This document shows positions 1-8,727 of a stretch of DNA of 64,000 bases, one piece after another. Source of the DNA: Actinomycetota bacterium (GTDB lineage: Bacteria; Actinomycetota; Acidimicrobiia; Acidimicrobiales; Ilumatobacteraceae); NCBI GenBank assembly GCA_017856115.1, contig JAFMFM010000004.1, positions 1 to 64,000 on the forward strand. The letters are read 5' to 3'. Below the pieces are notes generated by a model. That model was not told where the DNA came from, made no database searches, and saw only the letters and a program-made list of their open reading frames with translations. The translations under genes were made by a program, and so were the position numbers. Position 1 is the first letter of the stretch, and each line of letters begins with the position of its first letter.

Positions 1-2
1 AC

Positions 3-68
3 ATCATCACTCAACCAGCCGAAATCAATATTGAAGAGCTGATCATTCGTCCACCCAAGGGCATGTAG
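3..68 (+). CDS. C-terminal end of a short-chain dehydrogenase (partial)
   Basis: Twenty-one codons and a TAG stop at 66-68 form the tail of a protein whose body lies before the window. The tail contains TQPAEINIEELIIRP. This resembles the closing strand of classical short-chain dehydrogenases/reductases of the YdfG type, which commonly end in a QPA-(x)-N-I-x-E motif. The cofactor-binding and catalytic YxxxK regions are outside the window, so the substrate cannot be judged. The gene converges with the TRIC-family gene that ends at 145. The family call rests on 21 residues only. Confidence 0.5.
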   Translation: MITQPAEINIEELIIRPPKGM

Positions 69-83
69 CAGAGCTAACTCCCC

Positions 84-96
84 GCCCCAACGGGGC
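84..96. terminator. Short GC hairpin between convergent genes
   Basis: GCCCC-AAC-GGGGC forms a 5-bp stem sixteen bases after the partial SDR stop and before the convergent TRIC gene. There is no T-run, so it is only a weak terminator candidate. Nothing else is evident in 69-144. Confidence 0.3.
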
Positions 97-144
97 CAAG
101 ACTCGCATGCCTCTCAACCACGTACGTTTCGCTGCTCGAGCGGT

Positions 145-801
145 TCAACCCCGCGTGAGTCGCGGCAAACGCCACGACCACCGCACAGCGGCCGCACGTA
201 TGGCGACCACCACGGCAAGTGGAATCCAGAGCGCTGCAACGGATCCGGCGTCCGCCTCAATGAGGGCGAGATGCGCCAACGTACCGAGCAGTGCAGCCAC
301 CGCATAGATCTCCCCCACGAACACGATTGGCATGCGTCGTGCAAACACATCCCGCAGCACGCCCCCACCGACTCCCGTAATCACTCCCATGAACGCTGCA
401 ATGAAGTACGACGCGCCCGACTCCACCGCAATCGACGTACCGACCACCGCGAAGGCACCGAGACCCACCGCATCACTCGCTGCGTACCACGTTGCGCGGC
501 GCGGATCCATCGAAGGACGCACCCGCAAGACCGCGATCACCACCACCGCCGTCAGCAGGGAGTACACGAGTGGCCACTCCTGCGAGACCCAAAAGACCTC
601 ATTGTCGATGAGAAGATCACGAATCGTTCCACCACCGATAGCCGTTAGCGCCGCGAGCACGACACCACCGAGCCAGTCCATGCCGGCCTCCATCGCCGCC
701 ATCACTCCCGAAACTGCAAACGCCACGGTGCCGATCACCGACACGATAAAGACGGCATCAGATGAGCCGACGAACAATGTTTCGGACATCATCAGCATCA
801 C
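145..801 (-). CDS. TRIC / UPF0126 family membrane channel or small-solute transporter
   Basis: The 218-residue protein is almost wholly hydrophobic. It has the internal duplication typical of UPF0126 (trimeric intracellular cation channel, TRIC) proteins: GGGTIRD at residues 56-62 and GGGVLRD at 145-151, each in a three-helix repeat. Bacterial members act as monovalent cation channels or, in some cases, glycine transporters; the substrate is not visible here. The start is ambiguous. GTG 801, ATG 798, ATG 792 and ATG 789 are all in frame, and an AAGAG-like Shine-Dalgarno best serves ATG 792. The gene begins just after the Na+/Ca2+ exchanger stop, so the two are probably co-transcribed. Confidence 0.85.
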   Translation of the reverse strand: MMLMMSETLFVGSSDAVFIVSVIGTVAFAVSGVMAAMEAGMDWLGGVVLAALTAIGGGTIRDLLIDNEVFWVSQEWPLVYSLLTAVVVIAVLRVRPSMDPRRATWYAASDAVGLGAFAVVGTSIAVESGASYFIAAFMGVITGVGGGVLRDVFARRMPIVFVGEIYAVAALLGTLAHLALIEADAGSVAALWIPLAVVVAIRAAAVRWSWRLPRLTRG

Positions 802-804
802 TCT

Positions 805-1905
805 TCAGGCTCGCTGTGCGGCACGATGTTTGCGCCAACCCTGGAACCCCGCCGCACCGTACACCACCATCACCAATGGCACAATGATCAGCATCGCAGT
901 CCGGTACAACTCGGGTGCCGAACTATCTCCGGCCTCCATCACGAGGTACGCCACGTAGGCGACGTAGAACGCCACCAGGACGGCACCCTCCCAGCGCTTG
1001 ACCATGAAGCCGTTCCAGCAGATTGGAAGCAACAGCACCGTGGCTGCCAACATGACGGGATAGTCGAGCCGAATCACTTCATCGTTCACGGAGATTCCGT
1101 TCGAGGAGATTGCCGCAGACGCACCAAGAACGCTCAGAAGATTGAAGATGTTCGAACCCACGGCGTTGCCCACCGCGATGTCACGCTGTCCGCGAACGGC
1201 CGCCATGACGGAGGTTGCAAGTTCTGGCAACGAGGTTCCAGCGGCGACCACCGTCAGTCCGATCACCAAGTCGCTCACACCGAGCGCCGAGGCGATTTCG
1301 GTCGCCGAATTCACGAGCAACTGCGAGCCGACGACCAACAACGACAACCCGACGATTACCAGACCGATTTGGAACGTGAGCGACATCGAAAACGTGCGCC
1401 CCTCCACCTCATCCACTGCCGACTGGTACTCGGTCTGCACCTGCGACGACTCCGTCTTGGTTGCACCCCGCAACAACCAGCCGATGTAAACGATCACCCC
1501 GACGAAGAGCCCCACCCCCTCGAGACGACCGACCGAGCCGTTGAGCGCAAGCAGGTACACCACCACGGTGATGAGCACAAGGACGGGGATGTCGAATCTG
1601 AGCAACCGCTGGTTGATCGACAGGCCACTCACTGCTGCGGACAATCCGAGGATCATGAGGACGTTGAAGGTGTTGCTCCCCACCACGTTGCCGAGCGCCA
1701 CGTCGGCATTGCCGGAGATCGCACCACTCACCGATACCGCCAACTCCGGCGCGCTGGTACCGAATGCAACCACGGTGAGTCCAACCACGATCGGGGCGAC
1801 GCCCAGTTTGGTGGCAATCGACGATGCACCCTTCACGAGCCATTCGGCTCCGAATACCAGGAGAATCACACCGACGATCAGCCACGCCAGCGTGAGCAAA
1901 TCCAT
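805..1905 (-). CDS. Calcium/sodium antiporter, CaCA superfamily (YrbG type)
   Basis: This 366-residue inner-membrane protein carries both alpha-repeats of the CaCA superfamily. Repeat one has GTSAPEL (49-55) and GNVVGSN (72-78); repeat two has GTSLPEL (223-229) and GNAVGSN (246-252). Their acidic residues form the ion-binding site. A polar loop near residues 148-172 separates the two halves. The likely activity is exchange of cytoplasmic Ca2+ for external Na+. The start is supported by a -10 hexamer TAGTCT six bases upstream (1912-1917), which implies a leaderless mRNA independent of the Mrp operon that ends at 1955. Proximity to Mrp suggests a shared sodium economy; that link is inference. 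Confidence 0.93.
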   Translation of the reverse strand: MDLLTLAWLIVGVILLVFGAEWLVKGASSIATKLGVAPIVVGLTVVAFGTSAPELAVSVSGAISGNADVALGNVVGSNTFNVLMILGLSAAVSGLSINQRLLRFDIPVLVLITVVVYLLALNGSVGRLEGVGLFVGVIVYIGWLLRGATKTESSQVQTEYQSAVDEVEGRTFSMSLTFQIGLVIVGLSLLVVGSQLLVNSATEIASALGVSDLVIGLTVVAAGTSLPELATSVMAAVRGQRDIAVGNAVGSNIFNLLSVLGASAAISSNGISVNDEVIRLDYPVMLAATVLLLPICWNGFMVKRWEGAVLVAFYVAYVAYLVMEAGDSSAPELYRTAMLIIVPLVMVVYGAAGFQGWRKHRAAQRA

Positions 1906-1911
1906 TAGAAG

Positions 1912-1917
1912 AGACTA
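1912..1917 (-). promoter_or_regulatory. -10 hexamer of leaderless promoter (Ca/Na antiporter)
   Basis: TAGTCT lies six bases before the ATG at 1905, which puts the predicted transcription start at or next to the start codon. No Shine-Dalgarno is present. It lies between the mrpG stop and the antiporter start. Confidence 0.5.
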
Positions 1918-1954
1918 GTTTCCGGCGCGGATCGATACGCCCTGATTGCGCGTG

Positions 1955-2248
1955 CTATTCGCCACCAACCGCACGCCCCAACATGTGCGCGCCGATAGGA
2001 GCGGTGACGAGTTGCAACACCACCACGACGACAATCTTGGTGATGTCGCCCAGGTCCGTGAACTGCAAGCTTGCTCCGATTGCAACCATCAAGACACCGA
2101 GTGTTGCGGGTTTGGTGGTGGCGTGCATGCGGGCACGTGTGGAACCCAGGCGGTACAGACCGATCGCCGACACCAGCGCCAAGAACGATCCCGAGAGCAT
2201 GAAGAACCCGGAGACCACGTCACGAACCGTTGACAGTTCGCTGATCAC
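1955..2248 (-). CDS. mrpG: Na+/H+ antiporter subunit G
   Basis: A 97-residue protein with three predicted membrane helices, matching MrpG/MnhG/PhaG in length. It has the family core in which helix one is followed by SAIGLYRLGSTRARMHATTK, with the conserved RMHA-K element around residues 39-46. It is the last gene of the Mrp operon and shares ATGA with the mrpF stop. MrpG is a small accessory subunit needed for assembly of the hetero-oligomeric antiporter and has no known catalytic role alone. Confidence 0.9.
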   Translation of the reverse strand: MISELSTVRDVVSGFFMLSGSFLALVSAIGLYRLGSTRARMHATTKPATLGVLMVAIGASLQFTDLGDITKIVVVVVLQLVTAPIGAHMLGRAVGGE

Positions 2249-2514
2249 GACTGCTCCTCACCGCGTGTCTCAATGAAGCGCGCAACCGTCACCGACGTAA
2301 CGAACCCCAATAGGCCGAGGATGACGGCCAGATCCAGATTGAGGCCATCCACTTTGGAAGCCGCCCATACAAGCAACGCACAGGTGATTGCGGAGGTCAG
2401 CATGTCGAAGACCACCGCCCGATCGCCGAGCGAGCGTCGGCTGGCAATCCGCACCACGCCGAGCACCCCGGCGAGCGCAAGAAACGCGAGCGAGATCGCG
2501 ACGACCACCGTCAT
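2245..2514 (-). CDS. mrpF: Na+/H+ antiporter subunit F
   Basis: An 89-residue, three-helix protein. The RxxxGPxxxDR-like element of MrpF appears here as SRRSLGDRAVVFDMLT (residues 28-43), where the charged pair lies between helices one and two. Length and operon position (between mrpE and mrpG, with four-base overlaps at both ends) fix the assignment better than sequence alone. In homologues MrpF supports complex assembly; some relatives also affect solute efflux. Confidence 0.88.
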   Translation of the reverse strand: MTVVVAISLAFLALAGVLGVVRIASRRSLGDRAVVFDMLTSAITCALLVWAASKVDGLNLDLAVILGLLGFVTSVTVARFIETRGEEQS

Positions 2515-2987
2515 GGCGTCCTCTCTCGCACCGCTCGTGCCACCAAATTCTCGAGTTGGAGCACGTCGCGCCGAAACTCGTCCGGATCCACTAGTCCCAA
2601 CACGTGGACGGAAAGCACGAGCGTCGACTCATCGAGGTCGAGGCTCATGGTGCCGGGCGTGAGCGTGATGGCGTTGGCCACCACCGCTCCGACGAACACC
2701 GAACCCTGCTGCAGTGCCACGGACTGAACCGACGTTGCGATCCGCTCCCGTGTCGGAAACAACACGGCGAACACCACCCGAACACTCGATCCGACGAGGC
2801 TCACCAACACGTGGAGGAGAAGTCGCAGGGCCGGTACCGGTCGCATCACGTATCGACGCGGGCGGTCGTGAGCGAAGAGCCAGCTCACGATCGCCACGAC
2901 CAGCACCCCGCTTAACACGTTCGCCACCGACACCTCGCCCCATAGGGCGATCCACAAGAGCAGGAGGGCCATCGAGCGTGTGATCAT
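2511..2987 (-). CDS. mrpE: Na+/H+ antiporter subunit E
   Basis: The 158-residue protein has two N-terminal membrane helices and a soluble C-terminal half, the usual MrpE/MnhE architecture. The segment VVANAITLTPGTMSLDLDE (about residues 102-120) is the family signature. The start ATG overlaps the mrpD stop by four bases, and the stop overlaps mrpF in the same way. MrpE is required for efficient antiport in characterised systems but is not the ion-translocating subunit. Confidence 0.9.
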   Translation of the reverse strand: MITRSMALLLLWIALWGEVSVANVLSGVLVVAIVSWLFAHDRPRRYVMRPVPALRLLLHVLVSLVGSSVRVVFAVLFPTRERIATSVQSVALQQGSVFVGAVVANAITLTPGTMSLDLDESTLVLSVHVLGLVDPDEFRRDVLQLENLVARAVRERTP

Positions 2988-4465
2988 GATCCTCGAACTC
3001 CGACGACGTACCCGCCGACATCCAGAACTTGACGTGCAGCATCTCCAGCGAATTCGTAGAGCGGTCCCGCACCAATCGCGATGGCGATTGAGAGCGCCAC
3101 CATCATCCCGGTTGCGACGCTCATCGACGGACTGGCGAGAAGGATGTTCGCCTGGGAGATGTCACGATCATTAGACGGCTCACCCCAGAAGGCCCCCACC
3201 CAGATCTTCACCATCGATACCAATGTGAGGAGGCTCACCACCAATGCCACCGTGACCACCACGTAATGCCCATCATCCAGTCCCGCTCGCACGATCGCGA
3301 ACTTGGCGAGGAAACCCGAGAGGGGCGGCAAGCCGGCAAGACTCAGCGCCGGCACCAGGAAGAGCATCGCAAGCATCGGTGATCGGCGTGCCAGGCCGCT
3401 GACCGATGCCAACGAACTTGAGCCCGAGTCGCGCTCGATGATGCCCTCAACCAGGAAGAGCGACGTCTTCACCGGTATGTGATGGATTAGATAAAAGATA
3501 GTTGCAGCGATCGCCGCGGTGCCACCAATCCCCAACCCGAACACCATGTAACCGATCTGCGAGACGATATGGAACGACAGGATTCTCTTCATGTCTTGTT
3601 GCGAAATTGCACCAATCACACCCACCAACATGGTGAGCGCGCCGACCACCAACACCAGACCCCTCATCTCGCCCGGGAACAACAACGTTTGTACGCGAAT
3701 CAAGCAATACACGCCCACTTTGGTGAGCAGTCCGGCGAACACCGCACTGGCCGAACTCGGCGCCGTTGGGTACGAGTCGGGCAACCAGAAGAACAGCGGG
3801 AACACGGCGGCTTTGATGCCGAACGCCACCAAGAGCAACAACTGCAAACCATTGCGAACGCCGTCGGGCAGCTCGGCGAGTCGCGCCGGTAACTCGGCAA
3901 AGTTCACGGTTCCGGTCGCGCCGAAGATCAGCCCCACCGCAACTACCAACACCAACGACTCAATCACGTTCAGTACCACGTATGTGGTACCCGAGCGAAT
4001 CTGCTCTCGAGTGCCCTCCAGCGTGAGCAATACGTAGCTCGCCATCAACAAGATCTCGAATGCCACGAAGAGATTGAAGAGATCACCGGCGAGGAAGGCC
4101 TGGACGATTCCAGCCGTCATCACCATGTACACGGGGTGGTAAAACGGTGATTGCTCGTCACGCGAGCGTTGCCCGATTGCAAAGATCAACACCGTGGAGG
4201 TGACGCCTAAGGCAACCACCACCAGCACGGCCGCGAGACGATCGGCAACCATCGAGATGGCAAATGAGCCCGGCCATCCACCAAGCCGCGTCACGAGGAT
4301 CTCGTCATCGGTCCACACCTCGACCAATACGGCGATAGCGACCGCGAGCGACGACAACAACGCCACGAAGCTGAGCACGCGCTGCCACATCGGGCTTCGC
4401 AAGATGAGCATCACCGCTGCCGCACAGAGGGGAATCAACACGGGGAGCACCACCAGCGACGTCAC
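2984..4465 (-). CDS. mrpD: Na+/H+ antiporter subunit D (proton-translocating)
   Basis: This 493-residue protein has about 14 helices and belongs to the proton-conducting transporter family shared with complex I NuoL/M/N. Key residues are visible: Glu137 in NLFVAFE, Lys218 in FGIKAAVFP and Lys249 in LLTKVGVY. These correspond to the glutamate-lysine-lysine relay of antiporter-like subunits. The amphipathic SYPTAPSSASA loop follows FWLPD as in the family. It lies between mrpC and mrpE with four-base overlaps. It is distinguished from MrpA by length and by lack of the long C-terminal extension. Confidence 0.95.
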   Translation of the reverse strand: MTSLVVLPVLIPLCAAAVMLILRSPMWQRVLSFVALLSSLAVAIAVLVEVWTDDEILVTRLGGWPGSFAISMVADRLAAVLVVVALGVTSTVLIFAIGQRSRDEQSPFYHPVYMVMTAGIVQAFLAGDLFNLFVAFEILLMASYVLLTLEGTREQIRSGTTYVVLNVIESLVLVVAVGLIFGATGTVNFAELPARLAELPDGVRNGLQLLLLVAFGIKAAVFPLFFWLPDSYPTAPSSASAVFAGLLTKVGVYCLIRVQTLLFPGEMRGLVLVVGALTMLVGVIGAISQQDMKRILSFHIVSQIGYMVFGLGIGGTAAIAATIFYLIHHIPVKTSLFLVEGIIERDSGSSSLASVSGLARRSPMLAMLFLVPALSLAGLPPLSGFLAKFAIVRAGLDDGHYVVVTVALVVSLLTLVSMVKIWVGAFWGEPSNDRDISQANILLASPSMSVATGMMVALSIAIAIGAGPLYEFAGDAARQVLDVGGYVVGVRGS

Positions 4466-4857
4466 GGAACTACGTCCTCATGGTGTGGCTGGTCGCCCGA
4501 CTTGTCCATTCGTTCGGCGCGCGAGGCGATCATTCGATCCTCCACATCGTCCTCCACCTCGTCGTCGTGTGTCAGCGTCCAATTGCGCCAGGCAAGCGTC
4601 ATCAGGAACGTGAGTAGGGCAAATCCGATGACGATTGCCGTCAGCACCAGCGCTTGGGGCAACGGATCGGTGAGGTCTCCCGTACGTCCCAGGATCGGTG
4701 CTTCACCGGTGTTGCTACCGGCGGTGATGATCACCACGTTCACACCGTTACCGAGTACGCCGACCCCCAGTGCTATGCGCGTGAGCGATCGCTCGGTCAC
4801 CATATATGCACCGACACCGAAGAGCACCGCGATGACCGCAAACTCCCAGACACTCAT
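4462..4857 (-). CDS. mrpC: Na+/H+ antiporter subunit C (NuoK-like)
   Basis: A 131-residue, three-helix protein related to NuoK. It has the glycine-rich first helix, GVLGNGVNVVIIT (about 33-45) and the motif DPLPQALVLTAIVIG (about 64-78), in which PLPQALVLT is the hallmark of MrpC/MnhC. The C-terminal 35 residues are polar and acidic and lie outside the membrane. It overlaps mrpB and mrpD by four bases each. Confidence 0.93.
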   Translation of the reverse strand: MSVWEFAVIAVLFGVGAYMVTERSLTRIALGVGVLGNGVNVVIITAGSNTGEAPILGRTGDLTDPLPQALVLTAIVIGFALLTFLMTLAWRNWTLTHDDEVEDDVEDRMIASRAERMDKSGDQPHHEDVVP

Positions 4858-5342
4858 CTCGGTGCTCCACCTTGATCGCGTGATGCTGCTCGCCCGCGAT
4901 GCGCAGAGACGCCTGCGCCCTCGGTACCGAGCGCCCGAAGAATCATCAATACCACGGCCACTACCACGGCGAATACCCCGAGATCGAACAGCGTCGACGA
5001 CACAAACTTCACCTCGCCGATTACCGGTACATCCAATTTCCAGATGTACGACTCGAGCGGCGACCCTCCTGCGATGAGTGGTGCCAACGTGGTGCCGAAT
5101 GCAGCGAGCAACCCCACACCGAGCAGCATCTCCGGATTGCGGATTGGTCGCCGACGAATGGAAGGCTCGTCACCGGCGAGGAACTGCAACACGAATGCGG
5201 CACCGAGGAGGAGCCCACCGGCGAAACCCCCACCGGGAGCATTGTGACCTCTGAACGTTACATATACGGCGATGAGCGTGGCCACCTTCGTAAGCCAACG
5301 ATCCACCAATTCACTGAGAATGGCCGACGATCGCATCTTCAT
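4854..5342 (-). CDS. mrpB: Na+/H+ antiporter subunit B
   Basis: The 162-residue protein has four predicted helices and carries the MrpB signature RGHNAPGGGFAGGLLLG at residues 31-47. The C-terminal 20 residues are polar. As a separate mrpB gene exists here, the operon is the seven-gene (Gram-positive) form and not the six-gene form with a fused A/B. It overlaps mrpA and mrpC by four bases each. Confidence 0.94.
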   Translation of the reverse strand: MKMRSSAILSELVDRWLTKVATLIAVYVTFRGHNAPGGGFAGGLLLGAAFVLQFLAGDEPSIRRRPIRNPEMLLGVGLLAAFGTTLAPLIAGGSPLESYIWKLDVPVIGEVKFVSSTLFDLGVFAVVVAVVLMILRALGTEGAGVSAHRGRAASRDQGGAPR

Positions 5343-7639
5343 CGAGCCGCCCTACGCACGAGATTGACGACGCCAAGTGCGGCAACGGCCAACACCACGA
5401 TTTCGCCCATGGTGTCGAATCCGCGGAAGTCGACGAGGATTACGTTCACCACGTTTCGACCACCAGCCTCATCCAACGATCGAGCGAAATACTCCTGCGC
5501 CGGAGACGGCCGGATGCGTGAGGCACGCGCAGCCAGCAAAAAGAGTGGAACTACGATTCCCACCCCCACCGCGATCCCGAGGCGAAGTACCCGGGGAGTC
5601 CAGCCAACGTGCGTGCCAGTTTTCTGCGTCATTGAGCGAAGTGCCAGAAGAAATACCACGATGGTGAGCGTCTCCACCAACAATTGGGTGGTCGCCAGAT
5701 CCGGGGCGCCACGCATTGCAAACAGCACGGCGATTGCATATCCCACGCCCCCGAGGAACAGTGCCCCTGCAAATCGCGGACGTGCCACTGCAACCCCGAC
5801 TGCAAGCACCATCGCCACGATCGAAACCAATGCCTCGAGCGGCGAACCCCACGACACACCACCCGTGAGCCGCGGTGCGTCAATCACCAGTCCTGCAACG
5901 AGCCCGCCCGCAGCCACCAACAAAGTTACGCCGACGTAGATCGGCAACGAGCCCGACTGCGTCACGGCGGTAATGCGCTTTGCGAGTCGCATGGTGGTGT
6001 CGTACAGCCCGTCGAAGACCCGCTCGCCGGTTGCCGCGGAAGTGGCTGATTGGGAGAGCGGGGCACGCCAGCCGATGACGGCTCCCACGGCAATGACGAT
6101 CGCGGAGGTGATCAGCGCATCGTTGATGCCGGGCCATAGCGCCAGTTTCGACACCGCATTGACGTCGAGCGACTTGGACGGTGCCACCAACCAACTACCG
6201 ACCGTTGCGGCCGTAAGGCCGGCTGCGAGTGATACGGCGGCCGCCACCACCACTGGTCCGGAGAGTGCGATACGAACCGCGACGGACGAGTGATGGTCGG
6301 CATCCACCGACGAGTGGGCCGCAACCTGCGAACGTTCGGGCGCAACATCGCTTCGTAGCACGGCTCGAAGCAGACGAATGCTGTAGGCGACCGAGAGCAC
6401 CGACCCGACGACCACTCCAGCGAGCGCCACCACGCCGACGGCATCACGTTCCAGATCGAGCAGAGCAACGAGCGCCTTCTCCTTCGTGGCGAAACCGAGG
6501 AGCGGAATGATTCCCGCCATCGAAAGGAGTGACAGCACCATCGCAAGCGTCGTGGTCGGCATCGCGCGACGCGCAGCGCCGATCTTCGACACATCGCGAG
6601 TGCCGATCTCGTGATCAATGACCCCGACACCGAGGAACAAACCAACCTTGAAGATTGCATGGGCCACGATGTGTGCTACGCCCGCATAGGTGGCGTATCG
6701 GTTACCGACGCCGAACAACACGGTAAGGAGTCCGAGCTGCGACACCGTGCTGTAGGCCAACACCAGCTTGGCATCGACTTCTCGAAGCGCACGCCAGCCA
6801 CCGAGCACCATCGTCACTACCCCGGCAACCACCACCCACCATCGCCACACGCCCACGTCGGCGAAAATCGGCGAGGTTCGCGCCAAAAGCACGATTCCCG
6901 CTTTCACCATGGTCGCCGAGTGCAAATACGCACTCACCGGTGTCGGTGCAGCCATCGCGCCGGGTAACCAGAAGTGGAAGGGAAACTGAGCCGACTTGGT
7001 GAACGCTCCGAGCAACAGCAAGATGGCGGCGGCGTGAGCGAAGTTGCCACTGGGACCGGCGGCGAGAAGCTCCGAAAACGACGTGGTGCCGTACTGCACC
7101 TGCAGGATTCCGACACCTGCCAGGAGACACAGCCCGCCCGCGCCGGTGGTGAGCAGCGCTCGCACGGCGGCCTGGCGAGCCGACGTCGACTTGTCGTTCA
7201 GGCCGATGAGTAGGAACGACCACACGGACGTAAGTTCCCAGAACACGAACATGGTGAACAAATCCTCGGCGAGCACCAAGCCGAACATCGACCCTGCAAA
7301 CGCCATGAACAAACCCACGAACCTGGCGTAGGTTCCGTCATGTTCGAAGTACGCGAGTGAGTAGACCAGCACGGCAGCACCGAGCACCGACACCAAGAGC
7401 GCCATCACCACCGCAAAACCGTCCAATTGCACGTTGAGGTTGAAGCCCAAGATCGGTAACCATCGCACCGAATACGACGACGTTTCGGCACCTCCAATGC
7501 CGCGCGCAGCCACCAACACCGCGGAACATGCCAGCACCACCACCCCGAGCGCCGCCGCCAGTGCAGGCCGACGACGCAGCCCAACCAGCGTGAGTCCGCC
7601 CACGGCGAACTGCGCGAAGATCGCCACGAACAACATCAT
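5339..7639 (-). CDS. mrpA: Na+/H+ antiporter subunit A (NuoL-like, with DUF4040 tail)
   Basis: The 766-residue first gene product of the Mrp operon is a NuoL-type antiporter subunit. Glu135 (FVFWELTSVW), Lys215 (GAFTKSAQFPFHFWLP), His240 and Lys246 mark the ion-translocation path. After about residue 600 comes the MrpA-specific extension, including APDLATTQLLVETLT (DUF4040). This part is NuoJ-like and helps form the sodium pathway. Start: tandem ATG at 7639 and 7636. A -10-like TAATTT lies at 7650-7655, leaving only a few bases of leader. The transcript probably runs through mrpG at 1955 without a gap. Confidence 0.95.
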   Translation of the reverse strand: MMLFVAIFAQFAVGGLTLVGLRRRPALAAALGVVVLACSAVLVAARGIGGAETSSYSVRWLPILGFNLNVQLDGFAVVMALLVSVLGAAVLVYSLAYFEHDGTYARFVGLFMAFAGSMFGLVLAEDLFTMFVFWELTSVWSFLLIGLNDKSTSARQAAVRALLTTGAGGLCLLAGVGILQVQYGTTSFSELLAAGPSGNFAHAAAILLLLGAFTKSAQFPFHFWLPGAMAAPTPVSAYLHSATMVKAGIVLLARTSPIFADVGVWRWWVVVAGVVTMVLGGWRALREVDAKLVLAYSTVSQLGLLTVLFGVGNRYATYAGVAHIVAHAIFKVGLFLGVGVIDHEIGTRDVSKIGAARRAMPTTTLAMVLSLLSMAGIIPLLGFATKEKALVALLDLERDAVGVVALAGVVVGSVLSVAYSIRLLRAVLRSDVAPERSQVAAHSSVDADHHSSVAVRIALSGPVVVAAAVSLAAGLTAATVGSWLVAPSKSLDVNAVSKLALWPGINDALITSAIVIAVGAVIGWRAPLSQSATSAATGERVFDGLYDTTMRLAKRITAVTQSGSLPIYVGVTLLVAAGGLVAGLVIDAPRLTGGVSWGSPLEALVSIVAMVLAVGVAVARPRFAGALFLGGVGYAIAVLFAMRGAPDLATTQLLVETLTIVVFLLALRSMTQKTGTHVGWTPRVLRLGIAVGVGIVVPLFLLAARASRIRPSPAQEYFARSLDEAGGRNVVNVILVDFRGFDTMGEIVVLAVAALGVVNLVRRAAR

Positions 7640-7649
7640 CGAATGCTCA

Positions 7650-7655
7650 AAATTA
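7650..7655 (-). promoter_or_regulatory. Candidate -10 of the mrp operon promoter
   Basis: TAATTT ends ten bases before the mrpA ATG. A start seven bases downstream would leave a leader of about three bases. No convincing -35 box was found. Confidence 0.4.
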
Positions 7656-7704
7656 CCATTGCAACGCGCTGACCGCGTACCACTGCGCGTACGTCACCGC
7701 GAAG

Positions 7705-7726
7705 GTAGAACCTCGCGTGGCTCTAC
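7705..7726 (-). terminator. Hairpin after yciI
   Basis: GTAGA ... TCTAC arms with an inner CC/GG pair and a six-base loop lie directly after the yciI stop and before the mrp promoter. There is no clear U-tract, so the terminator role is tentative. Confidence 0.35.
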
Positions 7727-7727
7727 T

Positions 7728-8057
7728 TCAACCACCGAGAAACTGACGCACCTCAACCGCACGATTACAGCACTTCGAACCCTCCGCTGCGAGCGCATGT
7801 GCGGTCGCAGTATCGGGCGCCTCGATGATCCAAAACCCGCTCATGTACACCTCGGTCTCGTTGAATGCGCCAGTCGTCACACGAGGCACATCACCGCGAT
7901 TGTCGATGACCGTGGCATTCTCCGGCGCTACGAGACCGGCTGCAAGGACCCAATGGCCGTTCTTTCTGAGCATGTCATTGAATGCATCGATGGCCTGCAT
8001 CTCACCCGGAACGGCGGTGGCGGTTCCGTTGTCGAGAACCGCAACGAGAAATCGCAC
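7728..8057 (-). CDS. YciI / YCII-related domain protein
   Basis: A 109-residue ferredoxin-like-fold protein. It has the YCII-type block ETEVYMSGFWIIEAPD (about residues 66-81), where homologues read EAKE--GGFWIIEA. I place the start at GTG 8057, one base after the TGA of the DUF4287 gene. An upstream in-frame ATG at 8129 lies inside the lysine/serine-rich tail of that gene and adds only low-complexity residues. YCII-domain proteins are small dimeric enzymes or sigma-factor-associated proteins; the substrate is unknown. It probably forms a two-gene operon with DUF4287. Confidence 0.75.
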   Translation of the reverse strand: MRFLVAVLDNGTATAVPGEMQAIDAFNDMLRKNGHWVLAAGLVAPENATVIDNRGDVPRVTTGAFNETEVYMSGFWIIEAPDTATAHALAAEGSKCCNRAVEVRQFLGG

Positions 8058-8058
8058 G

Positions 8059-8721
8059 TCAGCGGGTCGACTTTCGCGACGACTTCTTCGACTTCTTCTT
8101 CGACTTCGCTGCTCCCCGTGTGGCATCACCCGCGGCGAGTTGTGGACGAATCATCGCATCCAGCAGCGCCGCATCCACCTTCCAGTCGGTCGGCACCCTG
8201 ACGGTCTTCTTGTTCACCTCATAACCAGTCAGCCGTGGGGACAGCGATTTCAGGACCTTGGCATCGAACGGGGCGATCACTATGTGGTTGGTCGCAACGG
8301 AGACCCCAAAGACGTACCTGTCACCGTTCCGGAGCATTGGTTGGTTCCATGCCATCACCAATTCCAGTTGCGGATGCTTCGTTCGGATCACCCTGAGGAT
8401 TGCCCGAACGGTCCTGGCCTTGGCCGGATCCAGGCTGGCGAAGTACTGGGCCGGAGTCGCAAAGCGTTTGGACGTCGTCGACCCACGGGCATACATCACC
8501 AACGCGTTCGCATGCACCTGGGAAAACTCGTGTCGCTCGCGCAGGAATGCGATCTGTTCCGGATACTTCGCGTCGCCGAGGTCGGCAATGAGCTTCAGCC
8601 AGTGGCGCACGGGTTTGCCGTGTTTCTTCTCGATTGCCGGGAAGTGTGCGGAACGGTCACCCGGCTTCGGCTTGGCGTGTCGATCCGTGTTCGGCATCGC
8701 GCGATTACGTGTCTGCGGCAC
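8059..8721 (-). CDS. DUF4287 / DUF1801-like protein with basic tail
   Basis: The 220-residue soluble protein has two parts. Residues 25-85 match DUF4287 (KKHGKPVRHW, LREHHEFSQVHANALVMY-like). Residues about 90-200 resemble the YdhG/DUF1801 fold (VRAILRVIRTKHPQLELV, WNQPMLRNGDRYVFG). The last 15 residues are almost only K, S and R and may bind nucleic acid or be disordered. The start is GTG 8721, supported by a -10 hexamer TAGGTT six bases upstream. A later ATG at 8697 is possible. The function is unknown; DUF1801 relatives include iron-chaperone-like proteins. Confidence 0.75.
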   Translation of the reverse strand: MPQTRNRAMPNTDRHAKPKPGDRSAHFPAIEKKHGKPVRHWLKLIADLGDAKYPEQIAFLRERHEFSQVHANALVMYARGSTTSKRFATPAQYFASLDPAKARTVRAILRVIRTKHPQLELVMAWNQPMLRNGDRYVFGVSVATNHIVIAPFDAKVLKSLSPRLTGYEVNKKTVRVPTDWKVDAALLDAMIRPQLAAGDATRGAAKSKKKSKKSSRKSTR

Positions 8722-8727
8722 GTTTCC

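Noticed and set aside
826-1908. A 360-codon plus-strand ORF opposite the Ca/Na antiporter
   Set aside because: It is rich in His, Arg and Gln with no family features, typical of antisense reading in high-GC DNA.
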